This document shows, in pieces, positions 33,332 through 43,152 of a DNA stretch of 64,000 bases; the stretch's first letter is position 1; each line of letters opens with the position of its first letter. The position numbers and the translations under genes are program-made. This DNA comes from Allobosea lupini (GTDB lineage: Bacteria; Pseudomonadota; Alphaproteobacteria; Rhizobiales; Beijerinckiaceae), in assembly GCF_900109525.1 (NCBI RefSeq), contig NZ_FOAN01000001.1, positions 1-64,000 on the forward strand, given 5' to 3'. The notes under the pieces are model-generated. The model saw only the letters and a program-made list of their open reading frames with translations. It was not told the DNA's origin and ran no database searches.

Positions 33332-33364
33332 CTCTTGCCTCGCGACTCTTGCCTCGCGACTCTT
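33332..33364. repeat. 14-bp tandem repeat upstream of the enolase-family gene
   Basis: CTCTTGCCTCGCGA occurs twice in direct succession, followed by a partial third copy (CTCTT). It begins 14 bp upstream of the enolase-family start, within its leader or promoter. Copy number could vary by slippage. Confidence 0.7.
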
Positions 33365-33535
33365 TGGCCGATCATCGACCTGATGCGCGGAAGCGACAAG
33401 GCGCGGCTTTCGGCGACCCTACGCGCGCTTTGCGCATGCTGATGATGTGGATGAGCGGTAAGCGGCTGTTTCCCGGCTTCGTCCGGGTGCTATCGTCACG
33501 TCACGAATCACGTTCGCGGCGGAGATGAGCGGAAC

Positions 33536-34147
33536 ATGTCCGACGAATACGGCGACGGAGGCAGGCCACCGGTCGGCCCGCTGCAATCGCTCAACCGGAT
33601 CGTGCGTCTGGACGGGCCTGAGACGATCGCCGAGCAGGTGGTCGAGATCATCGGCCACGTCAAATGGTTCGATGTGAGCAAAGGCTACGGCTTCGTGGTG
33701 CCACAGGATGGCGGGAGCGATGTCCTGGTCCATGTCACCACCCTGAAGCGCGACGGCTTCCATGCCATCGCCGAGGGTGCGCGCATCGTGCTCGAGGCGG
33801 TCGCCAAGGCGCGTGGTCGCCAGGCCACGCGCGTGCTCTCGATCGACACCTCCGCGGCGCGCCATCCGGCCGAGATGCCGATGCCGCGCACCAATGCGAC
33901 GGTGACGCCGACGAGCGGGCTGGAGCGCATGGTGGTGAAGTGGTTCAACCGCCTGCGGGGGTTCGGCTTCGTCTCGGCGGGCGAGGGCGCGCCCGACATC
34001 TTCGTCCATATGGAAACGCTGCGCCGCTACGGCATCGTCGAGCTGATTCCGGGGCAGACCGTGCTGGTGCGCTACGGGCCTGGACCGAAGGGGCTGATGG
34101 CGGCCGAGATCCGGTTCGAGCAGGGCGGGCCGCCCAGTTCGCACTGA
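33536..34147 (+). CDS. Dual cold-shock-domain protein
   Basis: The 203-residue protein contains two cold-shock domains. The first (about residues 38-105) has VKWFDVSKGYGFVVPQDG and DVLVHVTTL. The second (about 130-195) has VKWFNRLRGFGFVSAGEG and DIFVHMETL. Both RNA-binding motifs (KGYGFV, RGFGFV) are intact. Two-domain forms of this size are common in rhizobia and probably act as RNA chaperones. The N-terminal 35 residues are not conserved with single-domain CspA. A strong terminator follows. Confidence 0.92.
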   Translation: MSDEYGDGGRPPVGPLQSLNRIVRLDGPETIAEQVVEIIGHVKWFDVSKGYGFVVPQDGGSDVLVHVTTLKRDGFHAIAEGARIVLEAVAKARGRQATRVLSIDTSAARHPAEMPMPRTNATVTPTSGLERMVVKWFNRLRGFGFVSAGEGAPDIFVHMETLRRYGIVELIPGQTVLVRYGPGPKGLMAAEIRFEQGGPPSSH

Positions 34148-34164
34148 GAAGGATCCTTTCGGAG

Positions 34165-34188
34165 AAGGCGCCCTGAGGCGCCTTTTTT
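34165..34188 (+). terminator. Rho-independent terminator of the cold-shock gene
   Basis: Eight-base arms AAGGCGCC and GGCGCCTT enclose CTGA. The stem runs into TTTTTT. It is 18 bp after the stop codon of the cold-shock gene. Confidence 0.92.
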
Positions 34189-34218
34189 GTTGCGGTTCGG
34201 ATGGCGATTCACGACTAG

Positions 34219-34347
34219 CATGCAGCGCCGGATATCGACGAGGTGCTGGCGCAGATGGGCGAATCCTTCGACCTCCCCCGCGCAAATCTGGACCGGTCGC
34301 TGCAATATGCCGAGGCGAGCGCGAGGCGGCGGCAGGCCCGGAGTTAG
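34219..34347 (+). pseudogene. Possible remnant coding tail
   Basis: One frame reads APDIDEVLAQMGESFDLPRA and then NLDRSLQYAEASARRRQARS before a stop, with protein-like composition. A TAG stop directly precedes it and there is no start with a ribosome binding site. It may be the 3' end of a decayed gene or pure chance. The rest of 34189-34445 shows nothing else I can support, apart from the unseen promoter of the HD-GYP gene. Confidence 0.2.
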
Positions 34348-34445
34348 CGACCTCAGCCGGTTCTGAACAGAAACGGCGAATTTGAGTGAATCGGCTTCAC
34401 CTGACCTCAAGGAACCTGCAGCTAGAGTGTCTTCGTTATGGGGAC

Positions 34446-35492
34446 ATGTCGATTGCCGTGCTGCTGATCACCGACCGTCCGGAAGAGAGCCAGAAACTCG
34501 AGCGACTCCTGTCGCTGTGGGGGCCGTGCGATGTCGTCGACCTGTATCGTCCGGCACGAGGCGGGCCGGTGCCGACGCGGCTGCTCGTCAGCGACGTCGA
34601 TCTGTCGAACCGCGTCGCGGTCGAGGCCATCCGGGATCGGGTCGCGGCGCACCGGCGCAAGGGCATGCCCTTTCTCTGCCTGCTGCGGGACCAATCTCCG
34701 CGCCTGACGATCCAGGCCAATGCGATCGGCGCGAGCGCCGTCCTGCCGGCAGGCCTCCCGGCAAGGACCCTGCTCGACGAGATCGGCCGCATTCTCAATC
34801 CTGAAGGATGCGGCGCGATCCAGCAGAACTTCATCGCGGCATCCGCCGGCATGGCCGACCTGCTTTCGGCTGCCGCGGAAGGTCGGGCGCTGCCGGTGGC
34901 TGCTATCGAAGGCAGCGTCGAGGCGATCAACCGCGCTGCCGACGACCGCGATCTCGGCGCCTGGCTCGAGCTGGTCTGGAACCATGACGATGCGACCTAT
35001 CAGCACTGTCTGCTGGTGGCAGGTCTCGTCGCAGCTTTTGCGCGGGCGCTCGGTTTTCCCGAAGAAGCGCGCAAGCAGGTCACCAGTGCCGCGGTCCTGC
35101 ACGACATCGGCAAGGCCCGCATTCCGCTCGCGATCCTGCACAAGGCCGGCAAGCTGACGACGGAGGAGCTCGCGATCATGCGCGAGCACCCGCAGATCGG
35201 CTATGAGATGCTGCAGAGGCAGGGAGCCTTTGCCGGCGAGGTCGCCGAGGCCGCGCGCAGCCATCATGAATATCTCGATGGCACCGGCTATCCGCAGGGG
35301 CTGAAGGCGCACGAGATTTCGGACGTCGTCCGGATGGTCACGATCTGTGATATCTACGCGGCACTGATCGAACGACGTCCCTACAAGGCGCCAATGGCCC
35401 CGCAGGAGGCCTATGCCATGCTGGTCGGAATGGGCGCCAAGCTCGATGGCGACCTGCTGCGGGCATTCCGGGCCGTGGTGCTGCCCGGCTGA
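34446..35492 (+). CDS. HD-GYP cyclic-di-GMP phosphodiesterase with degenerate receiver domain
   Basis: The 348-residue protein has an N-terminal receiver-like domain (about residues 1-115; VLLITDRPEESQKLERLL, then LLVSDVDLSN). The conserved Lys near its end is replaced by Pro/Ala (GASAVLPAGLP), so normal phosphorylation signalling is doubtful. The C-terminal HD-GYP domain is complete: ATYQHCLLVAGL, AAVLHDIGKARIP, EHPQIGYEML and HHEYLDGTGYPQG. It should hydrolyse c-di-GMP. The ATG at 34446 starts the first receiver strand. It converges with erpA. Confidence 0.9.
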   Translation: MSIAVLLITDRPEESQKLERLLSLWGPCDVVDLYRPARGGPVPTRLLVSDVDLSNRVAVEAIRDRVAAHRRKGMPFLCLLRDQSPRLTIQANAIGASAVLPAGLPARTLLDEIGRILNPEGCGAIQQNFIAASAGMADLLSAAAEGRALPVAAIEGSVEAINRAADDRDLGAWLELVWNHDDATYQHCLLVAGLVAAFARALGFPEEARKQVTSAAVLHDIGKARIPLAILHKAGKLTTEELAIMREHPQIGYEMLQRQGAFAGEVAEAARSHHEYLDGTGYPQGLKAHEISDVVRMVTICDIYAALIERRPYKAPMAPQEAYAMLVGMGAKLDGDLLRAFRAVVLPG

Positions 35493-35495
35493 GGC

Positions 35496-35846
35496 TCAGA
35501 GCGCGAAGGACGTGCCGCAGCCGCAGGAGCTGGTCGCGTTCGGGTTGATGATCCTGAACGACTGGCCGACGAGATCGTCGACGAAATCGATGGTCGAGCC
35601 GTCGAGCAGCTCGAGCGACGTTTCGTCGATCAGCACGGTAGCGCCGTCGCGCTCCAGCACCAGGTCTCCCTCGGCCTTCTCGCGGTCGATGTCGAAGACG
35701 TACTGGAATCCCGAGCAGCCGCCGCCGGCGACGCTCACGCGCAGCATCGAGCCCGGTGCCTCGCTCGCCATCACCGCGAGGATACGGCTCGCGGCCTTGT
35801 CGGTCAGCGAGATCGCGTGCGGTTTGGCTTCGATCGCCATGGTCAT
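35496..35846 (-). CDS. erpA: Iron-sulfur cluster insertion protein ErpA
   Basis: The 116-residue A-type carrier has the three conserved Cys residues in [11 protein letters not shown] and CGCGTSF. It accepts Fe-S clusters and delivers them to target enzymes. The sequence and its position next to dgt and argS match ErpA of alphaproteobacteria. It is divergent from the dGTPase gene with about 86 bp between. Confidence 0.93.
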   Translation of the reverse strand: MTMAIEAKPHAISLTDKAASRILAVMASEAPGSMLRVSVAGGGCSGFQYVFDIDREKAEGDLVLERDGATVLIDETSLELLDGSTIDFVDDLVGQSFRIINPNATSSCGCGTSFAL

Positions 35847-35932
35847 GCGCAGAACATCCTTGCTCCTGCCTCGTCAGCAAAGGTAATGGCGCTGGCGCAT
35901 CGCTTCAAGCCGCGCCTGCCCAAGGGGCTGCC

Positions 35933-37174
35933 ATGCCGCAAGCACACGAGACCGCCACAGCCCCGACGCGCGAGCCGGGCGACCGCTGGCGCGCGCCTTA
36001 CGCCTGCCGGACCGCAACGAGTCGCGGCCGGCTGGTCGATGAACCCGGCTCGGCGACACGCAATCCGTTCCAGCGCGACCGCGATCGCATCATCCATTCC
36101 ACCGCCTTCCGCCGGCTGAAGCACAAGACCCAAGTCTTCGTCTCGCATGAGGGCGACCATTTCCGCACCCGCCTGACCCATACGATCGAGGTGGCGCAGA
36201 TCGCCCGCGCTCTGGCCCGCGCGCTCGGGCTCGACGAGGATCTGGCCGAGGCGCTGGCGCTGGCGCACGATCTCGGCCACACGCCCTTCGGTCATACCGG
36301 CGAGGATGCGCTCGGCGAATGCATGGCCGGCTTTGGTGGGTTCGACCACAACGCCCAGACACTCCGGATCGTCACCCGGCTGGAGCGGCGCTATGCCGGC
36401 TTCGACGGGCTCAACCTGACCTGGGAAACGCTGGAGGGGCTGGTCAAGCACAACGGCCCCTTGCTCGATGCCGACGGCAAGCCGACCGAGCGCTATGCCA
36501 GGACCGGCATTCCGGTCGCGATTCTCGAATACCAGGAGAAGCAGGATCTCTGGCTGGATAGTCATGCCTCGGCCGAGGCGCAGGTCGCGGCGCTCGCCGA
36601 TGACATCGCCTACAACGCCCATGACATCGACGACGGCCTGCGCGCCGGGCTGTTCGATCTCTCCGAATTGCGCGCGGTGCCTTTCCTCGCTGGTTTGCTC
36701 GACGAGATCGATGCCCTGCATCCCGGGCTGGAGCGCCCGCGCGCGATCAACGAAATGGTTCGCCGCGTGATCACCCGCTTCGTCGAGGACGTGATCGCAG
36801 AATCCGAGGCGCGGATCGTGGCGCTGGCGCCCGCCGATGCCGACGCGATCAGGCGGGCCGGTGCGCCGGTCGTCGCCTTCTCGCCGGCGCTGGCCGCCGC
36901 CGACAAGGCGATCAAGGGTTTCCTCTATCCCAACATGTACCGGCATCCGCGCATCGGCGTGATCCGCAAGGAGGCGGCCGACATCGTCCGCGACCTGTTC
37001 GTGCGCTTCCAGGCGCGGCCACAGGCCATGCCGGCCGAATGGGCGGCCGGATGCGACGGACTCGACGAGGCGCGGCTGGCACGCCGGATTTCGGACTATA
37101 TCGCGGGGATGACCGATTCCTACGCGCTCGACGAACACCGGCGCCTGTTTGACGCCACCCCGTCGCTGCGATAG
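35933..37174 (+). CDS. dgt: Deoxyguanosinetriphosphate triphosphohydrolase-like protein
   Basis: The 413-residue HD-domain enzyme has [36 protein letters not shown] and the metal motif [18 protein letters not shown], diagnostic of the type-2 dGTPase-like family. It removes triphosphate from dNTPs. The ATG at 35933 ([10 protein letters not shown]) gives a normal length; the in-frame sequence further upstream is antisense to erpA. argS follows after 33 bp, the conserved order in this group. Confidence 0.92.
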   Translation: MPQAHETATAPTREPGDRWRAPYACRTATSRGRLVDEPGSATRNPFQRDRDRIIHSTAFRRLKHKTQVFVSHEGDHFRTRLTHTIEVAQIARALARALGLDEDLAEALALAHDLGHTPFGHTGEDALGECMAGFGGFDHNAQTLRIVTRLERRYAGFDGLNLTWETLEGLVKHNGPLLDADGKPTERYARTGIPVAILEYQEKQDLWLDSHASAEAQVAALADDIAYNAHDIDDGLRAGLFDLSELRAVPFLAGLLDEIDALHPGLERPRAINEMVRRVITRFVEDVIAESEARIVALAPADADAIRRAGAPVVAFSPALAAADKAIKGFLYPNMYRHPRIGVIRKEAADIVRDLFVRFQARPQAMPAEWAAGCDGLDEARLARRISDYIAGMTDSYALDEHRRLFDATPSLR

Positions 37175-37207
37175 GGCCGGGCGCTTCCTTACGCATTCCT
37201 GGTCGCC

Positions 37208-38974
37208 ATGAACATTTTCGAGACTTTCTCCGCGCGCCTCGCCACCGTCCTGGCCGGACTGGCTGAAACCGGCCGCATCCCGGCCGGTCTGTCGCTGGCG
37301 CGCGTCGTGGTCGAGCCGACCAAGGATCCGGCCCATGGCGATCTCGCGATCAACGCCGCCATGGTGCTGGCCAAGGAGGCCGGGATGGCGCCGCGCGCGC
37401 TGGCCGAGTTGATCGTCGCCGAGCTCGCCAAGGACGGCGATGTGCTCAAGGCCGAGATCGCCGGGCCCGGATTCATCAATCTCACGCTGCAACCTGCTGT
37501 TTTCACTGAGGTTCTCAAGGCTGCTGTGTTGGCCGGCGCCGAGCATGGCCGCGGCGCCGCCAAGGGCGAGCCCAGGATTAATGTCGAGTACGTCTCGGCC
37601 AATCCGACCGGGCCGATGCATGTCGGCCATGGCCGCGGCGCGGTGTTCGGCGATGCGCTGGCGAGCCTGCTCGCCTTCGCCGGGCGCGACGTCACCCGCG
37701 AATACTACATCAACGATGCCGGCGCGCAGGTCGATGTGCTCGCCCGCTCCGCCTTCCTGCGCTATCGCGAAGCGCTGGGCGAGGATATCGGCGCGATCCC
37801 GGAAGGGCTCTATCCCGGCGACTACCTGGTCTCGGTTGGGCAGACGCTGGCGAAGGACTACGGCCCGTCGCTGCGCGACAAGCCCGAACGGGACTGGCTG
37901 CCGCTGGTGCGCCAGGCGGCGATCGACGGGATGATGGCGATGATCCGCGACGATCTCGCCGCGCTCGGCGTCGTCCACGACCTGTTTTTCTCGGAGCGCT
38001 CGCTGCAGGGCCGGGACGGCAATTCAAACGCCGTGCACCAGACGATCGAGGATCTGCGCGCCCGCGACCTGATCTATGAGGGCCGGCTGCCGCCGCCCAA
38101 GGGGCAGAAGGACGAGGACTGGGAGGACCGCGAGCAGACCCTGTTCCGCGCCACAAAATTCGGCGACGACGTCGACCGGCCGCTGCTGAAGTCGGATGGC
38201 AGCTACACCTATTTCGCCAACGACATCGCCTATCACCGTTCGAAGTTCACCCGCGGCTTTGCCGAGATGATCGACGTCTGGGGCGCCGACCATGGCGGCT
38301 ACGTCAAGCGCATGCAGGCCGCGGTGAAGGCGGTGACGAACGGCGAGGGCGCGCTCGACGTCAAGCTCTGCCAGCTCGTGCGCCTGCTGCGCAATGGCGA
38401 GCAGGTCAGGATGTCGAAGCGCTCGGGCGACTTCGTCACGCTGCGCGAGGTCATCGACGAGGTCGGTCGCGATGCGGTGCGCTTCATGATGATCTTCCGC
38501 AAGAACGACGCGACGCTCGACTTCGACCTCGCCAAGGTGGTCGAGCAGTCGAAGGACAATCCGGTCTTCTACGTCCAGTACGCGCATGCGCGCTGCGCCT
38601 CGATCTTCCGGCAGGCAGCCGAGGCTTTCCCGGATCTCGACCTTTCGCCGCAGGCGTTGGCGCAGTCGGATCTTGGTTTGCTGACCGACGAGTCGGAGAT
38701 CGGTATCGTCAAGATGATCGCGGCGTATCCGAGGATGATCGAAGCCGCGGCTTCGTCACACGAGCCCCATCGTGTCGCCTTCTTCGTGCACGATCTGGCC
38801 AGCGCCTTCCACTCGCTGTGGAACAAGGGCAAAGACTCGCCGCAATTACGGTTCGTTAATCAAACTGATCGAAAGTCGACATCGGCAAGATTGGCGTTCG
38901 TGCATGCGGTACGCAGCGTCCTTGCTTCCGGTCTGGCGGTCGTTGGGGTGACGGCGCCGGAGGAGATGCGCTGA
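37208..38974 (+). CDS. argS: Arginyl-tRNA synthetase
   Basis: The 588-residue class I synthetase has the HIGH-type motif [15 protein letters not shown], the KMSK-type motif [14 protein letters not shown], the N-terminal tRNA-binding domain and the C-terminal DALR domain ending [11 protein letters not shown]. It charges tRNA-Arg. Length is typical. The 186-bp gap to the SPOR gene has no gene I can support. Confidence 0.97.
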   Translation: MNIFETFSARLATVLAGLAETGRIPAGLSLARVVVEPTKDPAHGDLAINAAMVLAKEAGMAPRALAELIVAELAKDGDVLKAEIAGPGFINLTLQPAVFTEVLKAAVLAGAEHGRGAAKGEPRINVEYVSANPTGPMHVGHGRGAVFGDALASLLAFAGRDVTREYYINDAGAQVDVLARSAFLRYREALGEDIGAIPEGLYPGDYLVSVGQTLAKDYGPSLRDKPERDWLPLVRQAAIDGMMAMIRDDLAALGVVHDLFFSERSLQGRDGNSNAVHQTIEDLRARDLIYEGRLPPPKGQKDEDWEDREQTLFRATKFGDDVDRPLLKSDGSYTYFANDIAYHRSKFTRGFAEMIDVWGADHGGYVKRMQAAVKAVTNGEGALDVKLCQLVRLLRNGEQVRMSKRSGDFVTLREVIDEVGRDAVRFMMIFRKNDATLDFDLAKVVEQSKDNPVFYVQYAHARCASIFRQAAEAFPDLDLSPQALAQSDLGLLTDESEIGIVKMIAAYPRMIEAAASSHEPHRVAFFVHDLASAFHSLWNKGKDSPQLRFVNQTDRKSTSARLAFVHAVRSVLASGLAVVGVTAPEEMR

Positions 38975-39160
38975 CGGGTCCATCCCGGCGCATCGGGTGC
39001 TTTGCGGATCAGGATGATCCGGCCAGCGCCCGCCGGGTCCGATACGAAGGCGGTGTTGGCCGATATGCCGAAAGGCGGGTCGGCCGGGCTTTCGTCAGAT
39101 TGACCGCGCTGTGGCGGCGTCCTTTGATGGATGGCGGCATGCGCTGGAATGGATCAAGTC

Positions 39161-40783
39161 ATGAGCGAGCCAGCTAGAAACCGATTCGCCCTCGATCTCG
39201 ACGATCTCGAGCGCCAGCTGCGCGGGGCGGCCCAGCCGCAGAAGCCGGGCGCGGCTTCGGATCCGCTGATGGAGCTGACCCGTCTCGTCGGTCAGGATGA
39301 TCCGTTGAAGGAGCTCTTCGCCGGTCGCCCCGCCGAGCAGACGCGCCCCGCGGCTTCGGCTGCACCGCAGCCCGCCTCCTGGGCTCGGACCGAGCCCAGC
39401 TTCCAGCCGACGCTGGTCACCGCCCCGCCGGTGCAGCCGGTCTCACCGCCGGCCGATGTCCGCGGTGCGCTCGACGAGTTCGAGGCGCTGCTGCGCCGGA
39501 CCGAGCCGGTGCGGACCACGCCGCAGCCTGTTGCGCAGGCAGCCGCAGCGCCGGCGCATCATTATGACGAGCCGGAGCCGCTCCCGGTGCGCGCGCAGCC
39601 CTATGCGATGCAGGACGGGCCGCACGCCTATGTTCCCGAGCAGCCCCGCGATCTCGACGAGGCTGCCGGGCACGGCCATGTGCAGGCGCAGGCCTATGCT
39701 CCCGAGCCCGCACCCGACTATCATCAGGCAGCGCCGGACTATGACGCGCAGCATCAGGATGCCGAGGACGAGCATCGCGACTTCCGGCGCTCGCGGTCGC
39801 GCAAGGGCATGCTGACGGCGGCGGCCCTGGTCATCGTCGCGGTCGGCGGCGTCGGTGCCGCCATGGTCTTCCGCAATGGCAAGCCGGCCGGCGTCAACGG
39901 CCAGCCGCCGGTGATCGCGGCCGATACCGGCCCGTCCAAGGTCGCCCCCGTCAATCCGGGCGGCGCCGAAATCCCGAACCAGAACAAGCAGATCTATGAG
40001 CGCAGCGGCGACGCCAGCGCCGACAAGACCAAGGTGGTCAGCCGCGAGGAGCAGCCGGTCGACCTGCAGCAGGCGGCGCGCGCCATGGCGCCGCGCCCGA
40101 CGCAGGGCTCGAACGGCGCAATCACGCCGACCGACACCGCCGCCGCCGGCCTCGCTCCGACTGAGCCCGGTCTGGTGCCGATCCCGGCCGTGCCGGGGCT
40201 CGGCGAACCACGCAAGGTTCGCACGGTGGCGATCCGTCCCGACGGCACGCCGGCGCCGAGCAATGCTCCTGCGTCGAGTGCCCCGGGACAGGGCATCGTG
40301 ACCGGCTCGGCTCCGTCGAATCGTCCGGCCTCGGCGACCCCGGCCCAGACCGCCCAGGCCGCTCAGCGTCCGCAACAGCCGAGCGCGACACCCGCCGCTG
40401 CCCCGAAGACGCAGGAGCGGGCTGCCGCTCCGGCGACGCCGCCGGCTGCCCAGACGCCCCCGGCCAACACCCGTACCGCCGCGCTTGCACCGCAGCAGGC
40501 CGAGCCGGCAGCCACCGCGCCGCGGGCCGATCCCAATGGCGGCTTCGCCGTCCAACTCGGCGCGCCGGGCAGCGAGGCCGAAGCGCGCGCCACCTTCGCG
40601 GCGCTGCAGCGCAAATATCCCGGCCAGCTCAACGGCCAGAGCCCGATCGTGCGCAAGACCGAGCTCGCCGGTGGCAAGACCGTCTACCGCCTGCGCGTCG
40701 GCCCGTACTCCCGCGAGGATGCGAGCTCGATGTGCTCGGCGCTTCAGGCTGCCGGCGGGCAGTGCTTCATCGCCAAGAACTGA
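39161..40783 (+). CDS. SPOR-domain cell-envelope protein
   Basis: The 540-residue protein has a cytoplasmic N-terminal part rich in Pro/Ala, one membrane helix (GMLTAAALVIVAVGGVGAAM, about residue 225), a long Pro/Ala/Thr periplasmic linker and a C-terminal SPOR domain (GGFAVQLGAPGSEAEARATF to CFIAKN). SPOR domains bind glycan strands stripped of peptides at division sites. Between argS and nagZ it is the usual rhizobial SPOR protein. The start is uncertain: 39131, 39149 and 39161 are all in-frame ATGs, and MSEPARNRF at 39161 looks most family-like. Confidence 0.88.
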   Translation: MSEPARNRFALDLDDLERQLRGAAQPQKPGAASDPLMELTRLVGQDDPLKELFAGRPAEQTRPAASAAPQPASWARTEPSFQPTLVTAPPVQPVSPPADVRGALDEFEALLRRTEPVRTTPQPVAQAAAAPAHHYDEPEPLPVRAQPYAMQDGPHAYVPEQPRDLDEAAGHGHVQAQAYAPEPAPDYHQAAPDYDAQHQDAEDEHRDFRRSRSRKGMLTAAALVIVAVGGVGAAMVFRNGKPAGVNGQPPVIAADTGPSKVAPVNPGGAEIPNQNKQIYERSGDASADKTKVVSREEQPVDLQQAARAMAPRPTQGSNGAITPTDTAAAGLAPTEPGLVPIPAVPGLGEPRKVRTVAIRPDGTPAPSNAPASSAPGQGIVTGSAPSNRPASATPAQTAQAAQRPQQPSATPAAAPKTQERAAAPATPPAAQTPPANTRTAALAPQQAEPAATAPRADPNGGFAVQLGAPGSEAEARATFAALQRKYPGQLNGQSPIVRKTELAGGKTVYRLRVGPYSREDASSMCSALQAAGGQCFIAKN

Positions 40784-40825
40784 GCGGACGCAGGCAGAGC
40801 CGAGGGTTCCGCCGCCGATAGAATC

Positions 40826-40856
40826 AAAGCCGGCCGCGATCGTCGCGGCCGGCTTT
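40826..40856 (+). terminator. Strong hairpin terminator after the SPOR gene
   Basis: A 14-bp perfect stem (AAAGCCGGCCGCGA and its complement) has a TCG loop and ends in TTT. It lies 42 bp after the SPOR stop and would end transcription of the argS-SPOR unit. Confidence 0.8.
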
Positions 40857-40921
40857 CGCTTGCGTGGGGCTTCGCGGGCGGGGCAGGCTTGTCGCGATCT
40901 CCCGCGATGCAGGCTTAGGCG

Positions 40922-41860
40922 ATGTCTCCCGATCCAATTCCCGGCCGCGCCGCCGACCCGCGGTTCCTCGATTGCGAGAGTTCCGCGCCGGAGGCCGTGC
41001 CGCATCGCGCCGTCGCGGTCATCGGCATTCCGGCCGCGACGCCCTATCGGTCGGGCCGTGCCCACAGCGCCTCGGCGCCGGCCGCGATCCGCCGCGCCAG
41101 TGCGGCCCAGGTCGCCAAGCTCGCGCATTACGATTTCGATCTCGGCGGGCCGCTGCTGCCCGCTGGTGGGCGCCTGGTCGATTGCGGCGATCTCGCCTTC
41201 GATCCGGACGACCTGCCCCGCAACCGTGCGCGAATCGCGGCGACCTATGCGACGCTGCTGGCGCGCGGTGCGGCGCCGCTCCTCCTCGGCGGCGACGACA
41301 GCGTCCAGATCCCGGCGCTCGGCGCCTTCGCGGCACGCGGCGAGATCACGATCCTCCAGGTCGATGCCCATATCGACTGGCGCGACGAGGTCGAGGGCGA
41401 GCGCTTCGGTCTGTCGAGCACGATGCGGCGTGCCTGCGAGCTCGACGGCGTCCGGACGATCGTGCAGGTCGGCGCCCGTGGCACCGGCAGCGCCCGGCCC
41501 TCGGATGTGGCGGAGGCGAGGGCTGCCGGGGCGCAATTGATCGACATGGGTATCCTGCGGGCGAAGGGGATGGCGCCCGCGATCGCGGCCGTTCCGCCGG
41601 GCCGGCCGGTGGTGGTCTGCTTCGATGTCGACGGTTTCGATCCCAGCGTCGTGCCAGGCGTGCTCGGCCGCACGCCCGGAGGGCTTGCCTATGGCGATGT
41701 CGTCACGCTGCTGAACGGCGTGGCGGAGCGGGCGCCGATCATCGGCTTCAACATCGTCGAATTCGTGCCGGAGGCCGATATCGACGGCCTCGGCACCCGC
41801 ACGGTCTGCCGGCTGGCCATGCTGGGAGCCGGCCTGCTGGCCCGCAGCGCCGCGCGCTGA
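40922..41860 (+). CDS. Ureohydrolase-family (agmatinase/arginase-like) protein with altered metal motif
   Basis: The 312-residue protein matches the ureohydrolase fold. It has LLLGGDDSVQIPALGAF, ILQVDAHIDWRDEVEG, VVVCFDVDGFDPSVVPG and GFNIVEFVPEAD. The family uses two Mn ions to split guanidino compounds, giving urea. In agmatinase and arginase the first motif is GGDHS; here the metal-binding His is Asp126. The other ligand motifs (DAHxD, DxDxxDP) are kept. It may therefore use a different metal arrangement or substrate, such as guanidinobutyrate, or be a divergent hydrolase. It sits between the SPOR terminator and a TRAP receptor, and is an insertion in a conserved gene order. Confidence 0.82.
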   Translation: MSPDPIPGRAADPRFLDCESSAPEAVPHRAVAVIGIPAATPYRSGRAHSASAPAAIRRASAAQVAKLAHYDFDLGGPLLPAGGRLVDCGDLAFDPDDLPRNRARIAATYATLLARGAAPLLLGGDDSVQIPALGAFAARGEITILQVDAHIDWRDEVEGERFGLSSTMRRACELDGVRTIVQVGARGTGSARPSDVAEARAAGAQLIDMGILRAKGMAPAIAAVPPGRPVVVCFDVDGFDPSVVPGVLGRTPGGLAYGDVVTLLNGVAERAPIIGFNIVEFVPEADIDGLGTRTVCRLAMLGAGLLARSAAR

Positions 41861-42032
41861 ACCGCATGCCCATGCCGATGTGCGGGAATCCCGGATTGCT
41901 CCCGCGATCCGGACATGCACCCGTTGCAGCGTCGTGGCTGGAGCACGGTCAGCGCGTGCTCTAGCTTCGCCCCGAATCCGTGGCCTAATCCGCTCTGAAA
42001 ATGCGGAAGGCCTGCACGTGAGAGGAAGCACC

Positions 42033-43124
42033 ATGGACCGCCGCAAGCTGATCAAGACGACCGCCGCCGGAGCCGCCGCCGCGACGATCGCCGCGCCGGC
42101 GATCGCGCAGACCAATCCGAAGATCAACTGGCGCCTGACCTCGAGCTATCCGAAGAGCCTCGACACGCTGTTCGGCATCTCGACCCAGGTCGCCAAGCGC
42201 GTCGCCGAGGCGACCGACGGCAATTTCCAGATCCAGACCTTCGCCGCCGGCGAGATCGTACCGGCGCTGCAGGCGCTCGATGCGGTCCAGAACGGCACCG
42301 TCGAATGCAGCCACACGCTGGCGAGTTTCTATATCGGCAAGGACACCGCCTTCGCCTTCGAGACCTCCTTGCCCTTCGGCCTCAACACGCGCCAGCAGAA
42401 CGCCTGGCTCTACCAGGGCGGCGGGATCGAGCTCTGCCGCGACCTGATGAAGAAGTTCGGCGTCCACACCATCCCCTCGGGCAACACCGGCGCGCAGATG
42501 GGCGGGTGGTTCCGCAAGGAGATCAAGAGCCTCGCCGATCTCCAGGGCCTCAAGTTCCGCATCGCCGGCCTGGGCGGCCAGATCATGGCCAAGCTCGGCG
42601 TCGTCCCGCAGACGCTCGGCGGCGGCGACATCTATCCGGCGCTGGAGCGCGGCACGATCGACGCGGCCGAGTTCTCAGGCCCCTATGACGACGAGAAGCT
42701 CGGCTTCGTGAAGGTGGCGAAGTACTACTACTATCCCGGCTTCTGGGAAGGCTGCGCCAATGTCAGCTTCATCGCCAACCAGGAGAAGTGGAACGGGCTG
42801 CCGGCGCATTACCGCGCCATCGTCGAGGCGGCCTGCGCCGAGGCGAACGCGCTCTGCATGGCGAAATACGACCACGGCAACCCGGACGCGCTGCTGCGCC
42901 TGATCGCCGCCGGCGCCGAACTGCGACCCTTCCCGCAGGACGTGATGCAGGCAGCCTTCAAGGAGGCCTTCGCGCTCTATGCGGACCAGGCGGCGAAGAA
43001 CCCGAACTTCAAGACGCTGTGGGATTCCTTCCTGCCTTACTGGAAGAAGGAGCAGCTCTGGTTCCGCGTTGCCGAGTTGCCGTTCGACGCCTTCAACGCG
43101 CAGGCGTCGCAGTCGCTGCGCTGA
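42033..43124 (+). CDS. Orphan TRAP transporter receptor, DctP family
   Basis: The 363-residue periplasmic receptor starts MDRRKLIKTTAAGAAAATIA, a twin-Arg-like signal ending AIAQ. It contains WRLTSSYPKSLDTLFG, LKFRIAGLGGQIMAKLGV and GGGDIYPALERGTIDAAEFS, which is the family core. GGTIDAAEF-type residues are typical of receptors for organic acids. No DctQ or DctM gene is beside it, so its membrane partner must be elsewhere. The ATG at 42033 follows AGAGGAAG. Tat export would be served by the tatABC genes 5 kb away. Confidence 0.88.
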   Translation: MDRRKLIKTTAAGAAAATIAAPAIAQTNPKINWRLTSSYPKSLDTLFGISTQVAKRVAEATDGNFQIQTFAAGEIVPALQALDAVQNGTVECSHTLASFYIGKDTAFAFETSLPFGLNTRQQNAWLYQGGGIELCRDLMKKFGVHTIPSGNTGAQMGGWFRKEIKSLADLQGLKFRIAGLGGQIMAKLGVVPQTLGGGDIYPALERGTIDAAEFSGPYDDEKLGFVKVAKYYYYPGFWEGCANVSFIANQEKWNGLPAHYRAIVEAACAEANALCMAKYDHGNPDALLRLIAAGAELRPFPQDVMQAAFKEAFALYADQAAKNPNFKTLWDSFLPYWKKEQLWFRVAELPFDAFNAQASQSLR

Positions 43125-43152
43125 GGGTAGCGCACTCGGTTTATCCAGCTCG

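Noticed and set aside
35843-37978. A 711-codon open frame on the minus strand opposite dgt and argS
   Set aside because: It is a shadow of high-GC coding DNA. The plus strand carries two unmistakable enzymes here, and the antisense product has no recognisable domain.
39443-42127. An 894-codon open frame on the minus strand
   Set aside because: It runs opposite the SPOR and ureohydrolase genes and across a strong terminator. Its Arg/Ala/Gly-rich composition is typical of antisense frames in GC-rich DNA.
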